Assembly: GCA_015066785.1 (NCBI GenBank)
Contig: SVNT01000005.1
Location: 124,001-188,000, forward strand
DNA length: 64,000 nucleotides
DNA from: Ruminococcus sp.
GTDB taxonomy: Bacteria; Bacillota; Clostridia; Oscillospirales; Ruminococcaceae
Reading direction: 5' to 3'
The position numbers and the translations under genes were made by a program. The notes under the pieces are model-generated. The model ran no database searches and was not told where the DNA came from. It saw only the letters and a list, made by a program, of their open reading frames with translations. Shown piece by piece: positions 10,938-20,864 of the stretch. The number at the start of each line of letters is the position of its first letter. The first letter of the stretch is position 1.

Positions 10938-11798
10938 TTGGAAAATCTTACGAATATTTCCGTCGTGAAGGATATTCTTTCCCGTCACGGCTTTACATTT
11001 TCAAAAGCACTCGGACAGAACTTCATTATAAATCCGTCGGTGTGTCCACGCATTGCCGAAGAAGGCAACGCTAAAAGCGGCTTCGGAGTGATAGAAATCG
11101 GAACAGGTATTGGCGTTCTCACGGCGGAGCTTGCACGTCGTGCCGACAAGGTCGTGGCAATCGAAATCGACGACAGACTTCTTCCGATACTCGAAGAAAC
11201 GCTTGCGGAATTTAACAATGTAAAAATCGTTAACGCCGATGTCATGGAGGTTGACCTGCACAAGCTGATAGCGGAAGAATTCGGCGGTATGGAGGTTGCG
11301 GTGTGCGCAAATCTTCCGTACTATATAACTTCCCCGATAATAATGATGCTGCTTGAGAGCAGGTTGCCGATATCCTCGATAACCGTAATGGTACAGAAGG
11401 AAGCAGGCGTCCGTCTTACAGCGAAGATGGGTACCCGTGATGTCGGTGCCGTTACTGCGGCGGTGAGGTATTTTTCCGAGCCGAAGTTGCTCTTCAATGT
11501 TTCAAGAGGCAGCTTTATGCCCGCCCCGAATGTCGACAGTTGTGTTATACGCCTTGATGTCCTCAACGAAAGCCGTGACGATGTAAAGGACGAAAAGTTC
11601 TTTTTCAAGGTAGTGAGGGGAGCGTTTTCACAGCGGAGAAAAACCCTTGCGAATTCTCTTTCGTCGTCTATGGGGATAGAAAAATCCGTGGTGTACGATG
11701 CGATAAAATCCGCAGGACTTGCCGAAACCGTCCGCCCCGAACAGCTTTCAATGGAGGATTTTATTTCCGTTGCAAACACGCTTTATGATATGGTGTGA
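10938..11798 (+). CDS. rsmA: 16S rRNA (adenine1518/1519-N6)-dimethyltransferase
   Basis: RsmA (KsgA) dimethylates two adjacent adenines in the helix 45 loop of 16S rRNA late in 30S assembly. The N terminus has SKALGQNFIINPSV, the family signature. SAM motif I is IEIGTGIGVLT, with the acidic residue in VAIEID; the catalytic motif IV is NLPYYITSP. The 286-residue length is normal. The TTG start is seven bases after GAGGG. It has its own promoter and stands alone. Confidence 0.96.
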   Translation: MENLTNISVVKDILSRHGFTFSKALGQNFIINPSVCPRIAEEGNAKSGFGVIEIGTGIGVLTAELARRADKVVAIEIDDRLLPILEETLAEFNNVKIVNADVMEVDLHKLIAEEFGGMEVAVCANLPYYITSPIIMMLLESRLPISSITVMVQKEAGVRLTAKMGTRDVGAVTAAVRYFSEPKLLFNVSRGSFMPAPNVDSCVIRLDVLNESRDDVKDEKFFFKVVRGAFSQRRKTLANSLSSSMGIEKSVVYDAIKSAGLAETVRPEQLSMEDFISVANTLYDMV

Positions 11799-11864
11799 CC
11801 TGTCATGAAGAAGTGGCTTGCGTGTAATCAACTAAATCTGAGATAAGAATTTATAGGTGAGATA

Positions 11865-12641
11865 ATGACAGACAGAAAAGAAAGCGTAATAGTAGTTATA
11901 TTGACTCTTGTAATGACATTTATGGAAATGTCAACGTTGCCTGCGGCGTTGTTTTTTAATATAGAAATCAAGGACATCAATCCGATTTATTTTACATTGA
12001 TGCTGGATTTTTTATTAGCTTTTGTGATCTGTTGGTTATTTAAAAAGTTTCTGATCAAAGACTGGCAGTTTGGTTTGCGTTCTAAAGGACTTTTGACAGG
12101 TCTGAAAAAATATGGACTGCCTGCTGTGATCGCAACCGTTATGGTGACGATTGCTTTCTGCATCGGTCTGATGCCGTTTGACAATAACCCGACGATATGG
12201 AGAGTTATCATCGAAGGCGTTGTTTATTATATCGGTGTCGGCATTATGGAGGAACTTTATTTAAGAGGCTTGTTGCAGAATATAATCGAAAAGTGGTTTG
12301 GCGAGAGAAAGAACGCAACACTTTATGCGGTTCTGATTGCGTCTTTATTATTCGGCTTAGGACATATTTTCGGAGCTTTGGAGCAGCCGATTATAACGGT
12401 AATTGCTAAAACTGTCTGGGCAACTGCGTTGGGAGTTTATTTTGGTGCAGTTTATGTCAAGACCAGAAACCTGTGGGTTCCTGTTATATTGCATTTAATT
12501 ATAAATTCAGGTGCTGCGATACCATTTTGCTTTTCAGCAAGCAATCAATACCCGACGATAGCGCTGATAACCTGTCTTGTATCCTATACTCTGCTTGGGG
12601 TTTATGGAATATACATTGTAAAGAAAAATCCCGAGCGATAA
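11865..12641 (+). CDS. CPBP family intramembrane glutamic endopeptidase
   Basis: 258-residue protein with about seven hydrophobic segments. The catalytic motifs of the CPBP (Abi/Rce1-like) family are present: EExxxR at E129-E130/R134, FxxxH in LLFGLGHIFG (H167), and a later H210 in VILHLIINSG. Such proteins cleave prenylated or peptide substrates in the membrane; the substrate here is unknown. Leucine codons are mostly TTA/TTG/CTG, while most neighbours prefer CTT/CTC, which may reflect transfer or low expression. A good terminator follows. Confidence 0.88.
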   Translation: MTDRKESVIVVILTLVMTFMEMSTLPAALFFNIEIKDINPIYFTLMLDFLLAFVICWLFKKFLIKDWQFGLRSKGLLTGLKKYGLPAVIATVMVTIAFCIGLMPFDNNPTIWRVIIEGVVYYIGVGIMEELYLRGLLQNIIEKWFGERKNATLYAVLIASLLFGLGHIFGALEQPIITVIAKTVWATALGVYFGAVYVKTRNLWVPVILHLIINSGAAIPFCFSASNQYPTIALITCLVSYTLLGVYGIYIVKKNPER

Positions 12642-12680
12642 AAAACAACCCGTGAAGATTTCTTCACGGGTTGTTTTTAT
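12641..12680. terminator. Bidirectional terminator
   Basis: A 16-17 bp perfect stem (AAACAACCCGTGAAGA and its complement) with a two-base loop has A and T runs on both sides. It separates the CPBP gene from the convergent gene on the minus strand. Confidence 0.88.
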
Positions 12681-12682
12681 CG

Positions 12683-13384
12683 TTACACCGACATATCAAA
12701 TTTTGCGCCTGTGACATTCTTTTCTTCGGGCACATTGCTCCAGTCAAACTCGGAAATTTTCTTGTACAGTTCTTCTTCCGATGACGCCTGCACGCTTGCG
12801 TATTTGACAGAGAACTTCTGCTTTTCGCTCTGTTTTTCGTTTTCTGCTTTTTCCTTTGCGTCGTCGACTGTTTTCTGCAATTTCTCGGAGAACTTCTGCA
12901 AATCCGCAAAAAGCGTCATACTTCCGTCCTCGTTGAAGGTTATTGTCAGTTTGTTTATAATCGGGAGGGTTTCTGTATTTTTGCCGTCGTAATGTTCAAT
13001 AGCGTACTGCTCGTTGATTTTTCTTGACATATTTACAGCACCGTTTATTGCTGAGATTTTTTCTTCGGCGTATTTTTCGTCAGACGCCATGCGCTCTATT
13101 TCGTCGCTTGAAAGGATAACGGAAAATTCCTTTGTGCTGTGCTTTACCGCACCCTTGAAATCGTCGCCCTTGTCTGCGATGATAAAATCGAAATCTCCCA
13201 TATCGTTGCGGAGCTTTTCGAGGTAATTCTTCGCCTTGTCCGAGAGCTTGTTTTCAGTATTTCCGATTACCGATGAATTCTTCTGCGCCTGAATATTTCC
13301 GTTTGCTTTTGCTGTGTTTTTTGCCTGATTTACATTTGCGCCGTAGTAGTTTGCAGGCGTTGTAAGTCCGTTTGCTCTTATCAT
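12683..13384 (-). CDS. Conserved hypothetical protein (possibly DUF6033-like)
   Basis: A 233-residue, soluble, charged protein with no signal peptide. The N-terminal 45 residues are Asn/Ala-rich and probably disordered. A region with LSDKAKNYLEKLRND and DFDFIIADKGDD follows, then KEFSVILSSDEIERMAS and FNEDGSMTLFADLQKF, and a Lys/Glu-rich helix. From memory this order resembles clostridial proteins labelled DUF6033; I could not verify it. I start at ATG 13384, preceded by AAGGAGG; the frame is open upstream into the repeat. Function unknown. Confidence 0.7.
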   Translation of the reverse strand: MIRANGLTTPANYYGANVNQAKNTAKANGNIQAQKNSSVIGNTENKLSDKAKNYLEKLRNDMGDFDFIIADKGDDFKGAVKHSTKEFSVILSSDEIERMASDEKYAEEKISAINGAVNMSRKINEQYAIEHYDGKNTETLPIINKLTITFNEDGSMTLFADLQKFSEKLQKTVDDAKEKAENEKQSEKQKFSVKYASVQASSEEELYKKISEFDWSNVPEEKNVTGAKFDMSV

Positions 13385-13443
13385 AAAAATCATTCCTCCT
13401 TGAAAAAGTTGCAGAAATCCGTTTCTTCCTGATTTGCTGAGGA

Positions 13444-13715
13444 GCGATACAGAAGTAAGTGAAGTTACCGTGCGGTAGATTTCTCTCACTCAATCTGTAC
13501 GATGCGTATAGCCCAAGGTGGCTCACCTTAGTGTGTGCGATACAGAAGTAAGTGAAGTTACCGTGCGGTAAATTTCTCTCACTCAATCTGTACGATGCGT
13601 ATCGCCCAAGGTGGCTCACCTTAGTGTGTGCGATACAGAAGTAAGTGAAGTTACCGTGCGGTAGATTTCTCTCACTCAATCTGTACGATGCGTATCGCCC
13701 AAGGTGGCTCACCTT
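13444..13715. repeat. 93-bp tandem repeat, about 2.9 copies
   Basis: Three near-identical units start at 13444, 13537 and 13630 (period 93 bp), each opening with GCGATACAGAAGTAAGTG and closing with AAGGTGGCTCACCTTA. Copies 2 and 3 contain the inverted pair GCGATAC...GTATCGC; AAGGTG-GCT-CACCTT forms a small hairpin. Because 93 is 31 codons, the minus strand is open through all three copies. The array fills the divergent region between the hypothetical gene and spoIIE. A diverged relative with the same period lies at 46983-47165. Confidence 0.93.
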
Positions 13716-13800
13716 ATATATCGGTAGTTTTCTTTATAACTTAACATCCTGCTTGCATTTTTCATTTCCCGAAGAAAAACGCCCTCTTTTTCGCCCCGTA

Positions 13801-13834
13801 TGCGACAAATATCACATTCTCCGCAAGGTATAAT
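13801..13834 (+). promoter_or_regulatory. Possible spoIIE promoter with Spo0A-like box
   Basis: TATAAT (13829-13834) has no good -35 hexamer. Instead TGCGACAA lies at 13801-13808; its complement TTGTCGCA differs at one base from the Spo0A box (TGTCGAA). B. subtilis spoIIE has Spo0A boxes near -35, so the arrangement is suggestive only. Confidence 0.4.
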
Positions 13835-13870
13835 TACAGGGTATATTATCTTGATAGGAGGAAGTCAAAA

Positions 13871-16159
13871 ATGCAAAGGAATATCTCAGAAAATCTATCT
13901 GCCCCTGTCGGAAAACGCTACACCGTTATCGGATGGTTGCTGTCGTTTGTTTCGGGGGCTGTGGCATCGTGCGGAACGCTGTTCGGCATACATTCGCCCG
14001 TGGTGGCGTCGCTCACGGGGGTACTGCCCGTTACTGACGGAATATTTGTTTTTCTCGGTGCGATGATTTCCTATATGATTTCGGGAACGCTATCGTACTC
14101 AATAATCGATGTCACAGCAATGCTTGTGATTATGACCGTGAAGGTTGTCGTCTGCGGAATAATGTCAAAGGAAGTCCGTGCCGTCGGCAACACCTTAATT
14201 ACGGGAGCATGCTATCTTCTCTCGGCGTCGGGAATTTCCCTGCTTACGCCGATAACTCCCACCGTTGTGGCAGTGGTGATTGCACGCACGGTGATATGCA
14301 CGGCAACGGCGTACATACTTTACAGCGCAGGGGAGAAAATTCTGCACGACAGAAAAATCGACCTCACCCGTGAGAATGTATTTCTGTTTTCTGCGGCAGC
14401 GGCAGTTGTCTTTGCGTCGCTTGCGCCGATGTCGTTTGTGTTCCTCTCACTCGGGAGAATTCTGGCGGTGCTTTCCTGCATAATCATAGCACGGAAGTAC
14501 GGCGCATCGGCAGGTGCGGTCTGCGGTGCGGCAATGTCTTTTTCGATGCTTATATTCTCTGCGGACGGGGGAAAGGCGGCTCTCTTTTTTGCCGTTGCGG
14601 GAGCAATTGCAGGACTTGTCGCCGATAAGGGAATTGTCTCGGTGTCGCTTGTTTTTCTCGGCGTCGGAACAGCCTGCGTGCTTGTTTCGGGTGCCGACAG
14701 CGAAAGCGCACGCACCCTCGCCGATACAATAGCGGCGGTTGCCTGTGCGATACTTATTCCCGAAAGGATATGGGGCAGGCTGTTCGGGACATCTTTTGTC
14801 GCAGGCGGCGGAAGCTGTGTCGAGTCGGCGGCGTCACGCCTTGAATTTGCGGCACGCTCGATACGGGAAATGCGCAAGGATATAGTGAAAATTGCCGACG
14901 GTATCGAAAAACGGAGAGAGGGAGAATCCCTTGCGAATACGGTCTGCGACAGAGTGTGTGCGCAGTGCCGCAACAACCTGGTCTGCTGGGAGCGTGACTT
15001 CGACAAGACGAGCAACGCCTTCGGGAAAATGGAATCTATGGTGACGGTGCGTGGCGTGATAAGCGAAAGCACTCTGCCCGAAGAAATGTCAAGCTGTTAT
15101 CGTAAATATGCACTTGTCGGGGAGTTCAATTCCATGGCGGCGGAAATGCGTGCGATAGAAAATGCACAACGCCGTATGCGTGAGATGAGAGGGATACTCT
15201 GCGAGCAGTTCTGCTCAATGGAGGATATGCTGATGAACATTTCGTCGGATATTGCGGGAGCAAATTTCTGCGACGAGCGTCTGACGAAACGGGTGAAAAA
15301 ATACCTTGAGAAAAAAGGCGCGCAGTCGGTAAGGGTGTGCGTGACACTTGACGACAACGGAAGAATGAATGTGCAGGGGTATTATTCGGGCGGTGCGGAG
15401 ATTGTCGGCGAGGAACTCTCGGACGAGCTTTTTGACATCACCGACAGGGATTTTTCCGTGCCTGCATACAGCACGGCGGACACTCTCACGGCGTTTGCGG
15501 TCAGCGAAAAAGCAAAATATTCCGCAGAGTTCGGGGTGGCACAGCGTTCTGCGGTCAGGGGAGAAATATCGGGCGATACGGCAAAGTGCTTCTGTGACGG
15601 TGCGGGGAACGCCTCGGTCATCCTCTCCGACGGAATGGGGCAGGGCAGGCGTGCGGCGGTTGACAGCAGAATGACTGCGGTTATGCTGACAAGACTTCTT
15701 TCTGCGGGAGTGGGGCTTTCCGCCGCAGTAAGACTGATAAACTCGTCGATGCAGGTGAAGTCCGCCGACGAGAGTTTCGCTACCCTTGACATAACGAACA
15801 TCAACCTTTTCAGCGGAGATGTCGAAATGATAAAATTCGGTGCGGCGGCAACCTTTCTTTTTTCAGACGGAAAGGTTGAGCATTATGAGACAAACGCTCT
15901 TCCGCTCGGAATACTTTCTGTGACCGAGATGGATTCCCGCAGTTGCAGAATTAAGGACGGCGACATCATCGCAGTGGTGTCCGACGGAATATCCGATGAC
16001 TGCTACGACGAGGTCGGAAAGGCTCTCGCCGAGGGAAAAGACCTTTCGGCACAGGAGATTTCGGAGTGGATAATGGCGTCGGTGAAAGGAAATTCAAGGG
16101 ACGATATATCGGTTGCTGTGGTCAAAATATCTAAAAATAAAGAGAAAATTTTGGCGTAA
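13871..16159 (+). CDS. spoIIE: Stage II sporulation protein E (membrane PP2C phosphatase)
   Basis: SpoIIE dephosphorylates SpoIIAA to release sigma-F in the forespore and also acts at the asymmetric septum. The 762-residue product has about ten hydrophobic segments in residues 1-310, a central regulatory region with a CxxCxxxLxCW cluster (near 360-375), and a C-terminal PP2C domain (about 560-755). The metal-binding aspartates are in LSDGMGQGRRAAVDS and AVVSDGISDD, and NSRDDISVAVV closes the fold. Length and order match B. subtilis SpoIIE. GGAGGAAG precedes the ATG. It stands alone. Confidence 0.95.
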   Translation: MQRNISENLSAPVGKRYTVIGWLLSFVSGAVASCGTLFGIHSPVVASLTGVLPVTDGIFVFLGAMISYMISGTLSYSIIDVTAMLVIMTVKVVVCGIMSKEVRAVGNTLITGACYLLSASGISLLTPITPTVVAVVIARTVICTATAYILYSAGEKILHDRKIDLTRENVFLFSAAAAVVFASLAPMSFVFLSLGRILAVLSCIIIARKYGASAGAVCGAAMSFSMLIFSADGGKAALFFAVAGAIAGLVADKGIVSVSLVFLGVGTACVLVSGADSESARTLADTIAAVACAILIPERIWGRLFGTSFVAGGGSCVESAASRLEFAARSIREMRKDIVKIADGIEKRREGESLANTVCDRVCAQCRNNLVCWERDFDKTSNAFGKMESMVTVRGVISESTLPEEMSSCYRKYALVGEFNSMAAEMRAIENAQRRMREMRGILCEQFCSMEDMLMNISSDIAGANFCDERLTKRVKKYLEKKGAQSVRVCVTLDDNGRMNVQGYYSGGAEIVGEELSDELFDITDRDFSVPAYSTADTLTAFAVSEKAKYSAEFGVAQRSAVRGEISGDTAKCFCDGAGNASVILSDGMGQGRRAAVDSRMTAVMLTRLLSAGVGLSAAVRLINSSMQVKSADESFATLDITNINLFSGDVEMIKFGAAATFLFSDGKVEHYETNALPLGILSVTEMDSRSCRIKDGDIIAVVSDGISDDCYDEVGKALAEGKDLSAQEISEWIMASVKGNSRDDISVAVVKISKNKEKILA

Positions 16160-16265
16160 AAAATATTTTTTGGCGTAAAAATCCTCATAAAGAAAAAAAT
16201 ACTGTTATTATGCACAAATTATAGTTACACTTTACGGTTAATTTATAGAAAATAACACAAAAGTA

Positions 16266-16294
16266 TTGAACTTGAGTTTATTTTTTGGTAAAAT
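16266..16294 (+). promoter_or_regulatory. Promoter of glgBCD
   Basis: TTGAAC, a 17-bp spacer and TAAAAT, about 85 bases before glgB in an AT-rich intergenic stretch. Confidence 0.7.
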
Positions 16295-16377
16295 AAATTT
16301 GATAAATTAGCGAATTTTTATGAATTTGTGAATGAAGAAAACCGTCTTTTGTGACAGGATAACAGGAGGATTTTTCG

Positions 16378-18417
16378 ATGAGTGAAACAATTTTGTTGAC
16401 CGATAAGGAAACCTATGATTTTCCCTTGCATCTTTTCCATCAGGGCAAGAACTATGAGGCGTTTGAGTTTTTTGGTTCGCACCCCGCAGAAGTAGACGGC
16501 AAGAAGGGCGTTGTGTTCAGAGTATGGGCTCCGAGAGCGAAGTCTGTATCTCTCGTATGCGACGACAACAACTGGGACAGGGACAAGAACCCCATGTATA
16601 CCGTTGCCGACGGAATATGGGAAATTTTTATGCCCGACATCCCCGAATATTTCTCGTACAAGTACAGCGTTGAAACCTGCACAAACCGTATAGTGATGAA
16701 ATCCGACCCGTACGGTTATCACATGGAAACAAGACCGAATACCGCAACAAAATACGTCGACATCAGTACATACAAGTGGAACGACGCAAAGTGGTACGAA
16801 GAAAAGAAAAAGAAGAACATATACAAGAGCCCGATGAATGTGTACGAAGTACAGCTCAATTCGTGGCGTCAGTATGAAGACGGAAGTCCGTTCAGCTATA
16901 TCAAGTTTGCAGAAGAAATGATACCTCACATCAAGGGTATGAACTACACTCATATCGAGCTTATGCCTCTTGCGGAGTATCCGTTTGACGGCTCGTGGGG
17001 ATATCAGGTTATCGGATATTTTGCGCCGACCTCACGTTTCGGAACACCTCAGGATTTCATGAAGATGATTGATATGTTCCACGAGGCAGGAATAGGCGTA
17101 ATTCTCGACTGGGTGCCTGCGCACTTCCCGAAGGACGAATGCGGTCTTTACGAATTCGACGGCAGTTGTTGCTACGAATACACCGACAAGTTCAAGAGAG
17201 AGCATCGTTCATGGGGCACGAGAGTATTTGACTACGGCAAGCCCGAAGTACTTTCATTCCTCATCTCAAACGCAGTATACTGGATTGAGAAGTATCATAT
17301 CGACGGACTCCGTGTTGACGCTGTTGCGTCGATGCTTTATCTCGACTACGACCGCCGTGACGGTGAATGGACACCGAACTATAAGGGCGGCAAGGAAAAC
17401 CTTGAGGCGATTGCGTTCCTTCAGCAGCTCAACTCCGTGGTATTCTCAAGAAATCCCGAAGTGCTCATGATTGCTGAAGAATCAACAGCGTGGCCTCTGG
17501 TTACAAAGCCTACCGATGTAGGCGGACTCGGATTCAACTTCAAGTGGAATATGGGCTGGATGAACGACATGGTCAAGTATATGTCACTCGACCCTCTGTT
17601 CAGAGCGTTCAACCACGACAAGCTCACATTCTCATTCTTCTACAGCTTCTCCGAAAACTACATTCTTCCTCTGTCGCATGACGAAGTAGTTTACGGAAAG
17701 TGTTCACTTCTCGAAAAAATGCCCGGCGAACATGAGGATAAATTCACATCGCTCCGTGCGTTCTATGGCTACACAATGGCACACCCCGGAAAGAAGCTTC
17801 TCTTTATGGGACAGGAATTTGCACAGGGTCTCGAATGGGACTACAAGAAGGAACTTGACTGGGATCTCCTCCAGTACGACGGACACAAGAACATGCAGAA
17901 CTATGTTTCAAAGCTCAACAAGTTCTACCTTGACAACCCGCCTATGTGGGAAAACGATGATAGCTGGCAGGGCTTCTCGTGGATTTCACACGACGACTAC
18001 AAGCAGAGCATCATCGCATTCAGAAGAATTGACGACAAGGGCGATGAAATCATAGTTGTATGTAACTTCGTTCCCGTTGAACGCCCCGATTACAGAATCG
18101 GCGTTCCGTACCCCGGATACTATCAGCAGGTATTCTCATCCGACGATAAGGAATTCGGAGGAACAGGCGTTGACAACGGCAAGGTTGCTGTAAACGAAGA
18201 AGGTATGCACGGCTACGAACATTCAATCAGCCTGAAGATACCGCCTCTTTCGGTAATGTATTTCAAGCATGTTCCCGAAAAGAAAAAGGCGGCAAAGAAA
18301 GCCGACGGCGAAAAGAAACCCGCTGCGAAAAAAGCACCCGCAAAGAAGGCCGCTGACAAGAAACCCGCAGCAAAGAAAGCTCCCGCAAAGAAAACGGCGG
18401 AAGAAACAAAGAAATAA
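16378..18417 (+). CDS. glgB: 1,4-alpha-glucan branching enzyme with lysine/alanine-rich tail
   Basis: GlgB cuts alpha-1,4 chains of nascent glycogen and rejoins them as alpha-1,6 branches. The 679-residue protein has an N-terminal CBM48-like domain (about 40-135), a GH13 barrel with DGLRVDAV (nucleophile D314), IAEES (acid/base E367 or E368) and LSHDE (D435), and a C-terminal beta domain to about 630. Residues from about 635 on form a 45-residue tail of repeated [12 protein letters not shown] blocks, which is not part of the standard fold. First gene of glgB-glgC-glgD, with GGAGG before the ATG. Confidence 0.95.
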   Translation: MSETILLTDKETYDFPLHLFHQGKNYEAFEFFGSHPAEVDGKKGVVFRVWAPRAKSVSLVCDDNNWDRDKNPMYTVADGIWEIFMPDIPEYFSYKYSVETCTNRIVMKSDPYGYHMETRPNTATKYVDISTYKWNDAKWYEEKKKKNIYKSPMNVYEVQLNSWRQYEDGSPFSYIKFAEEMIPHIKGMNYTHIELMPLAEYPFDGSWGYQVIGYFAPTSRFGTPQDFMKMIDMFHEAGIGVILDWVPAHFPKDECGLYEFDGSCCYEYTDKFKREHRSWGTRVFDYGKPEVLSFLISNAVYWIEKYHIDGLRVDAVASMLYLDYDRRDGEWTPNYKGGKENLEAIAFLQQLNSVVFSRNPEVLMIAEESTAWPLVTKPTDVGGLGFNFKWNMGWMNDMVKYMSLDPLFRAFNHDKLTFSFFYSFSENYILPLSHDEVVYGKCSLLEKMPGEHEDKFTSLRAFYGYTMAHPGKKLLFMGQEFAQGLEWDYKKELDWDLLQYDGHKNMQNYVSKLNKFYLDNPPMWENDDSWQGFSWISHDDYKQSIIAFRRIDDKGDEIIVVCNFVPVERPDYRIGVPYPGYYQQVFSSDDKEFGGTGVDNGKVAVNEEGMHGYEHSISLKIPPLSVMYFKHVPEKKKAAKKADGEKKPAAKKAPAKKAADKKPAAKKAPAKKTAEETKK

Positions 18418-18454
18418 GCAAACAGCATAAATTATTTTTTGGGAGGTACATAAT

Positions 18455-19657
18455 ATGTACATTAAAAAAGAATGTGTCGCAATGCTTCTCGCAGGAGGAC
18501 AGGGAAGCAGACTTTATGCACTGACACAGGACATGGCGAAGCCCGCCGTTTCTTACGGAGGAAAATACAGAATCATCGACTTTCCTCTCTCTAACTGCAT
18601 CAATTCAGGCATTGATACAGTAGGTGTTCTCACACAGTATCAGCCGCTTGTTCTTCACGATTACATCGGTACAGGACAGCCGTGGGATCTCGACAAGATT
18701 CACGGAGGAGTACACAGTCTTCCACCTTTCCAGACAGCACTCGGTGCTCAGTGGTATAAGGGAACTGCAAATGCTATCTACCAGAACATCAACTTCGTTG
18801 ACAGATATGACCCCGAATATGTTGTAATCCTTTCGGGTGACCATATTTACAAGATGGACTATGCAAAGATGCTTGCATACCACAAGGAAAAGAATGCTGA
18901 CGCTACAATCGCTGTACTCGACGTTTCACTCGAGGAAGCATCACGCTTCGGTATCATGATTACAGACGACGAGGGCAACATCACAGACTTTGAAGAAAAG
19001 CCTGCAAATCCCCGTTCAACACTCGCTTCGATGGGTATTTACATCTTCACATGGAAGAAGCTCCGCAAGTACCTCATCGATAACGAAAACGATGAAACAG
19101 CGTCAAAGGACTTTGGTAAGAATATCATCCCCGATATGAAGAACAACGGCGAAAAGCTCGTTGCATATCCGTTCGAGGGTTACTGGAAGGACGTAGGAAC
19201 AATCGACAGCTTGTGGGAGGCTAATATGGACCTCCTCAACCCGAATATTCCTCTCGACCTTTACGACCCGAGCTGGAAGATTTATTCAAGAACACCGAAT
19301 ATGCCTCCCCAGTATGTAGGGCCTATGGCAAAGGTTGAAAACTCCATGATTTCAGAGGGTGCTGTTATCGAAGGAACAGTTGACTTCTCCGTAATCTTCC
19401 CCGGAGTTAAGATTGAAAAAGGCGCAACAGTCCGAGACAGTATCATCATGCCCGGCGCAGTAATACGCTCAGGTGCGGTGATTGAATATGCTATCGTCGG
19501 TGAAGATTGTGAAATCGGCGAATACGCTACGGTAGGCGCAAGACCCGAAACAATCGTCGAAAAGGACGACTGGGGCATTGCGGTAATCGGACACAAGGTT
19601 ACAGTTTCCGAAGGCAAGAAGGTTGCCCCCAAGGAAAATGTAACAGAAAATATATAA
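18455..19657 (+). CDS. glgC: Glucose-1-phosphate adenylyltransferase, catalytic subunit
   Basis: GlgC makes ADP-glucose from ATP and glucose-1-phosphate, the committed step of glycogen synthesis. The nucleotide loop [20 protein letters not shown] is intact and [11 protein letters not shown] holds the catalytic aspartate. The C-terminal third is a left-handed beta helix of hexapeptide-like repeats. At 400 residues it is full length. GGGAGG precedes the ATG. It is followed 13 bases later by glgD, and Firmicutes enzymes of this type are GlgC/GlgD heteromers. Confidence 0.96.
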   Translation: MYIKKECVAMLLAGGQGSRLYALTQDMAKPAVSYGGKYRIIDFPLSNCINSGIDTVGVLTQYQPLVLHDYIGTGQPWDLDKIHGGVHSLPPFQTALGAQWYKGTANAIYQNINFVDRYDPEYVVILSGDHIYKMDYAKMLAYHKEKNADATIAVLDVSLEEASRFGIMITDDEGNITDFEEKPANPRSTLASMGIYIFTWKKLRKYLIDNENDETASKDFGKNIIPDMKNNGEKLVAYPFEGYWKDVGTIDSLWEANMDLLNPNIPLDLYDPSWKIYSRTPNMPPQYVGPMAKVENSMISEGAVIEGTVDFSVIFPGVKIEKGATVRDSIIMPGAVIRSGAVIEYAIVGEDCEIGEYATVGARPETIVEKDDWGIAVIGHKVTVSEGKKVAPKENVTENI

Positions 19658-19670
19658 GGCGGTGGCATAA

Positions 19671-20795
19671 ATGGGCGGAAAGAATAAAGTGCTCGGTCTC
19701 ATCTTTGCGAATATGCATGATGTTTCCGTTGCAGATCTGACTAAAGAAAGAACAATGGGTTCAATCCTCTACGGCGGTCGTTACAGAATGATTGACTTCC
19801 CGTTGTCAAATATGGTAAACTCGGGCGTTGACGAAGTCGGCGTCATCACAAAATCAAACTATCAGAGTCTTCTTGACCATCTCGGCTCAGGTCGTGAATG
19901 GGACCTCGCAAGAAAGAAGGGCGGACTTCACCTTCTCCCTCCTTTCGGTCATGTAGACAGCGGTATGTTCCGTGGTCGTCTTGAGGCACTTTACGGCATC
20001 CTCAACTTTGTCAAGAACTCCGACGCTGAGTATGTTCTTCTCTCGGATTGTGACGTTATCACAAACATCGACTATGCTCCTATCGTACAGAAGCACATCG
20101 ACGAGGAAGCTGACATCACAGTAGTATACGCAAAGAGCGTAATCACTATGGAGCAGGCAAAGAACTCAACAATCCTCGGTGTCAACGAAGGCGAAAGAAT
20201 TACAGATGTTCTCATCAGACCGCAGATAAGCGGAGATTGCGACATAAGCCTCAATATGTTCGTTCTCAAGAAGGAATTCCTCCAGAATATCGTTCTTGAG
20301 TGCGCAAGCAAGAGCCTCTACAGCTTTGAAAAGGATGTCCTCCAGGCAAGAGTCAAGGAATACAAGGTTATCGGCTACAAGCACGACGGCTACTTCCAGA
20401 AGATTGACTCTACCGACACATATTACAAGGCTAATATGGCAATGCTCGACACAGATACAAGAGACCAGGTGTTCCTCGAAAAGCGTCCTATCTACACAAA
20501 GATCAGAGACAATGCACCTGCAAAGTACGGCATCGGTGCGAATGTAAAGAATTCGCTCATTGCTGACGGCTGTATCGTTGAGGGAACAGTAGAAAACTCA
20601 ATCCTCTTCCGTGGCGTAAAGGTAGGAGAGGGAGCAGTAGTAAGAAACTCAATCATCATGCAGGATACCTGCATCGGAAAGAAATGCGACATCAACTATG
20701 TCATCACAGACAAGATGGTTGACATCCGTGATTTCAGACTTCTTACAGGCTCACAGTACTATCCTCTCTATGTAGGAAAGGGAGCAAAGATCTAG
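19671..20795 (+). CDS. glgD: Glucose-1-phosphate adenylyltransferase, GlgD subunit
   Basis: 374 residues, homologous to GlgC but without its active site. The GGxGxRL loop is replaced by IFANMHDVSVADLTKERT, and GDHIYKMDY becomes DCDVITNIDY. GlgD is the non-catalytic partner that raises GlgC activity in Firmicutes. YGGRYRMIDFPLSNMVNSGV and the C-terminal beta helix are retained. Last gene of glgBCD, ahead of a terminator. Confidence 0.94.
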   Translation: MGGKNKVLGLIFANMHDVSVADLTKERTMGSILYGGRYRMIDFPLSNMVNSGVDEVGVITKSNYQSLLDHLGSGREWDLARKKGGLHLLPPFGHVDSGMFRGRLEALYGILNFVKNSDAEYVLLSDCDVITNIDYAPIVQKHIDEEADITVVYAKSVITMEQAKNSTILGVNEGERITDVLIRPQISGDCDISLNMFVLKKEFLQNIVLECASKSLYSFEKDVLQARVKEYKVIGYKHDGYFQKIDSTDTYYKANMAMLDTDTRDQVFLEKRPIYTKIRDNAPAKYGIGANVKNSLIADGCIVEGTVENSILFRGVKVGEGAVVRNSIIMQDTCIGKKCDINYVITDKMVDIRDFRLLTGSQYYPLYVGKGAKI

Positions 20796-20804
20796 TAAGA
20801 AAAA

Positions 20805-20853
20805 CAGCGGTATGGGAAGGTGGAATAATACCCCGACTATGCCGCTTTTTCTT
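20805..20853 (+). terminator. Terminator after glgD
   Basis: AGCGGTAT pairs with ATGCCGCT (one G-T pair) across a long loop, followed by TTTTTCTTTT. Confidence 0.72.
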
Positions 20854-20864
20854 TTATATTTTGC

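Noticed and set aside
13254-13712. 152-residue open frame on the minus strand made of 31-residue repeats, as a gene
   Set aside because: It arises because the DNA repeat period is a multiple of three, it overlaps the hypothetical gene that has a better RBS, and it has no RBS of its own. Kept as a repeat, not a CDS.
13444-13715. CRISPR array
   Set aside because: Units are 93 bp and contiguous; there are no unique spacers and no cas genes.
14320-15072. 250-residue open frame antisense to spoIIE
   Set aside because: Shadow of spoIIE; low-complexity Ser/Thr/Ala composition.
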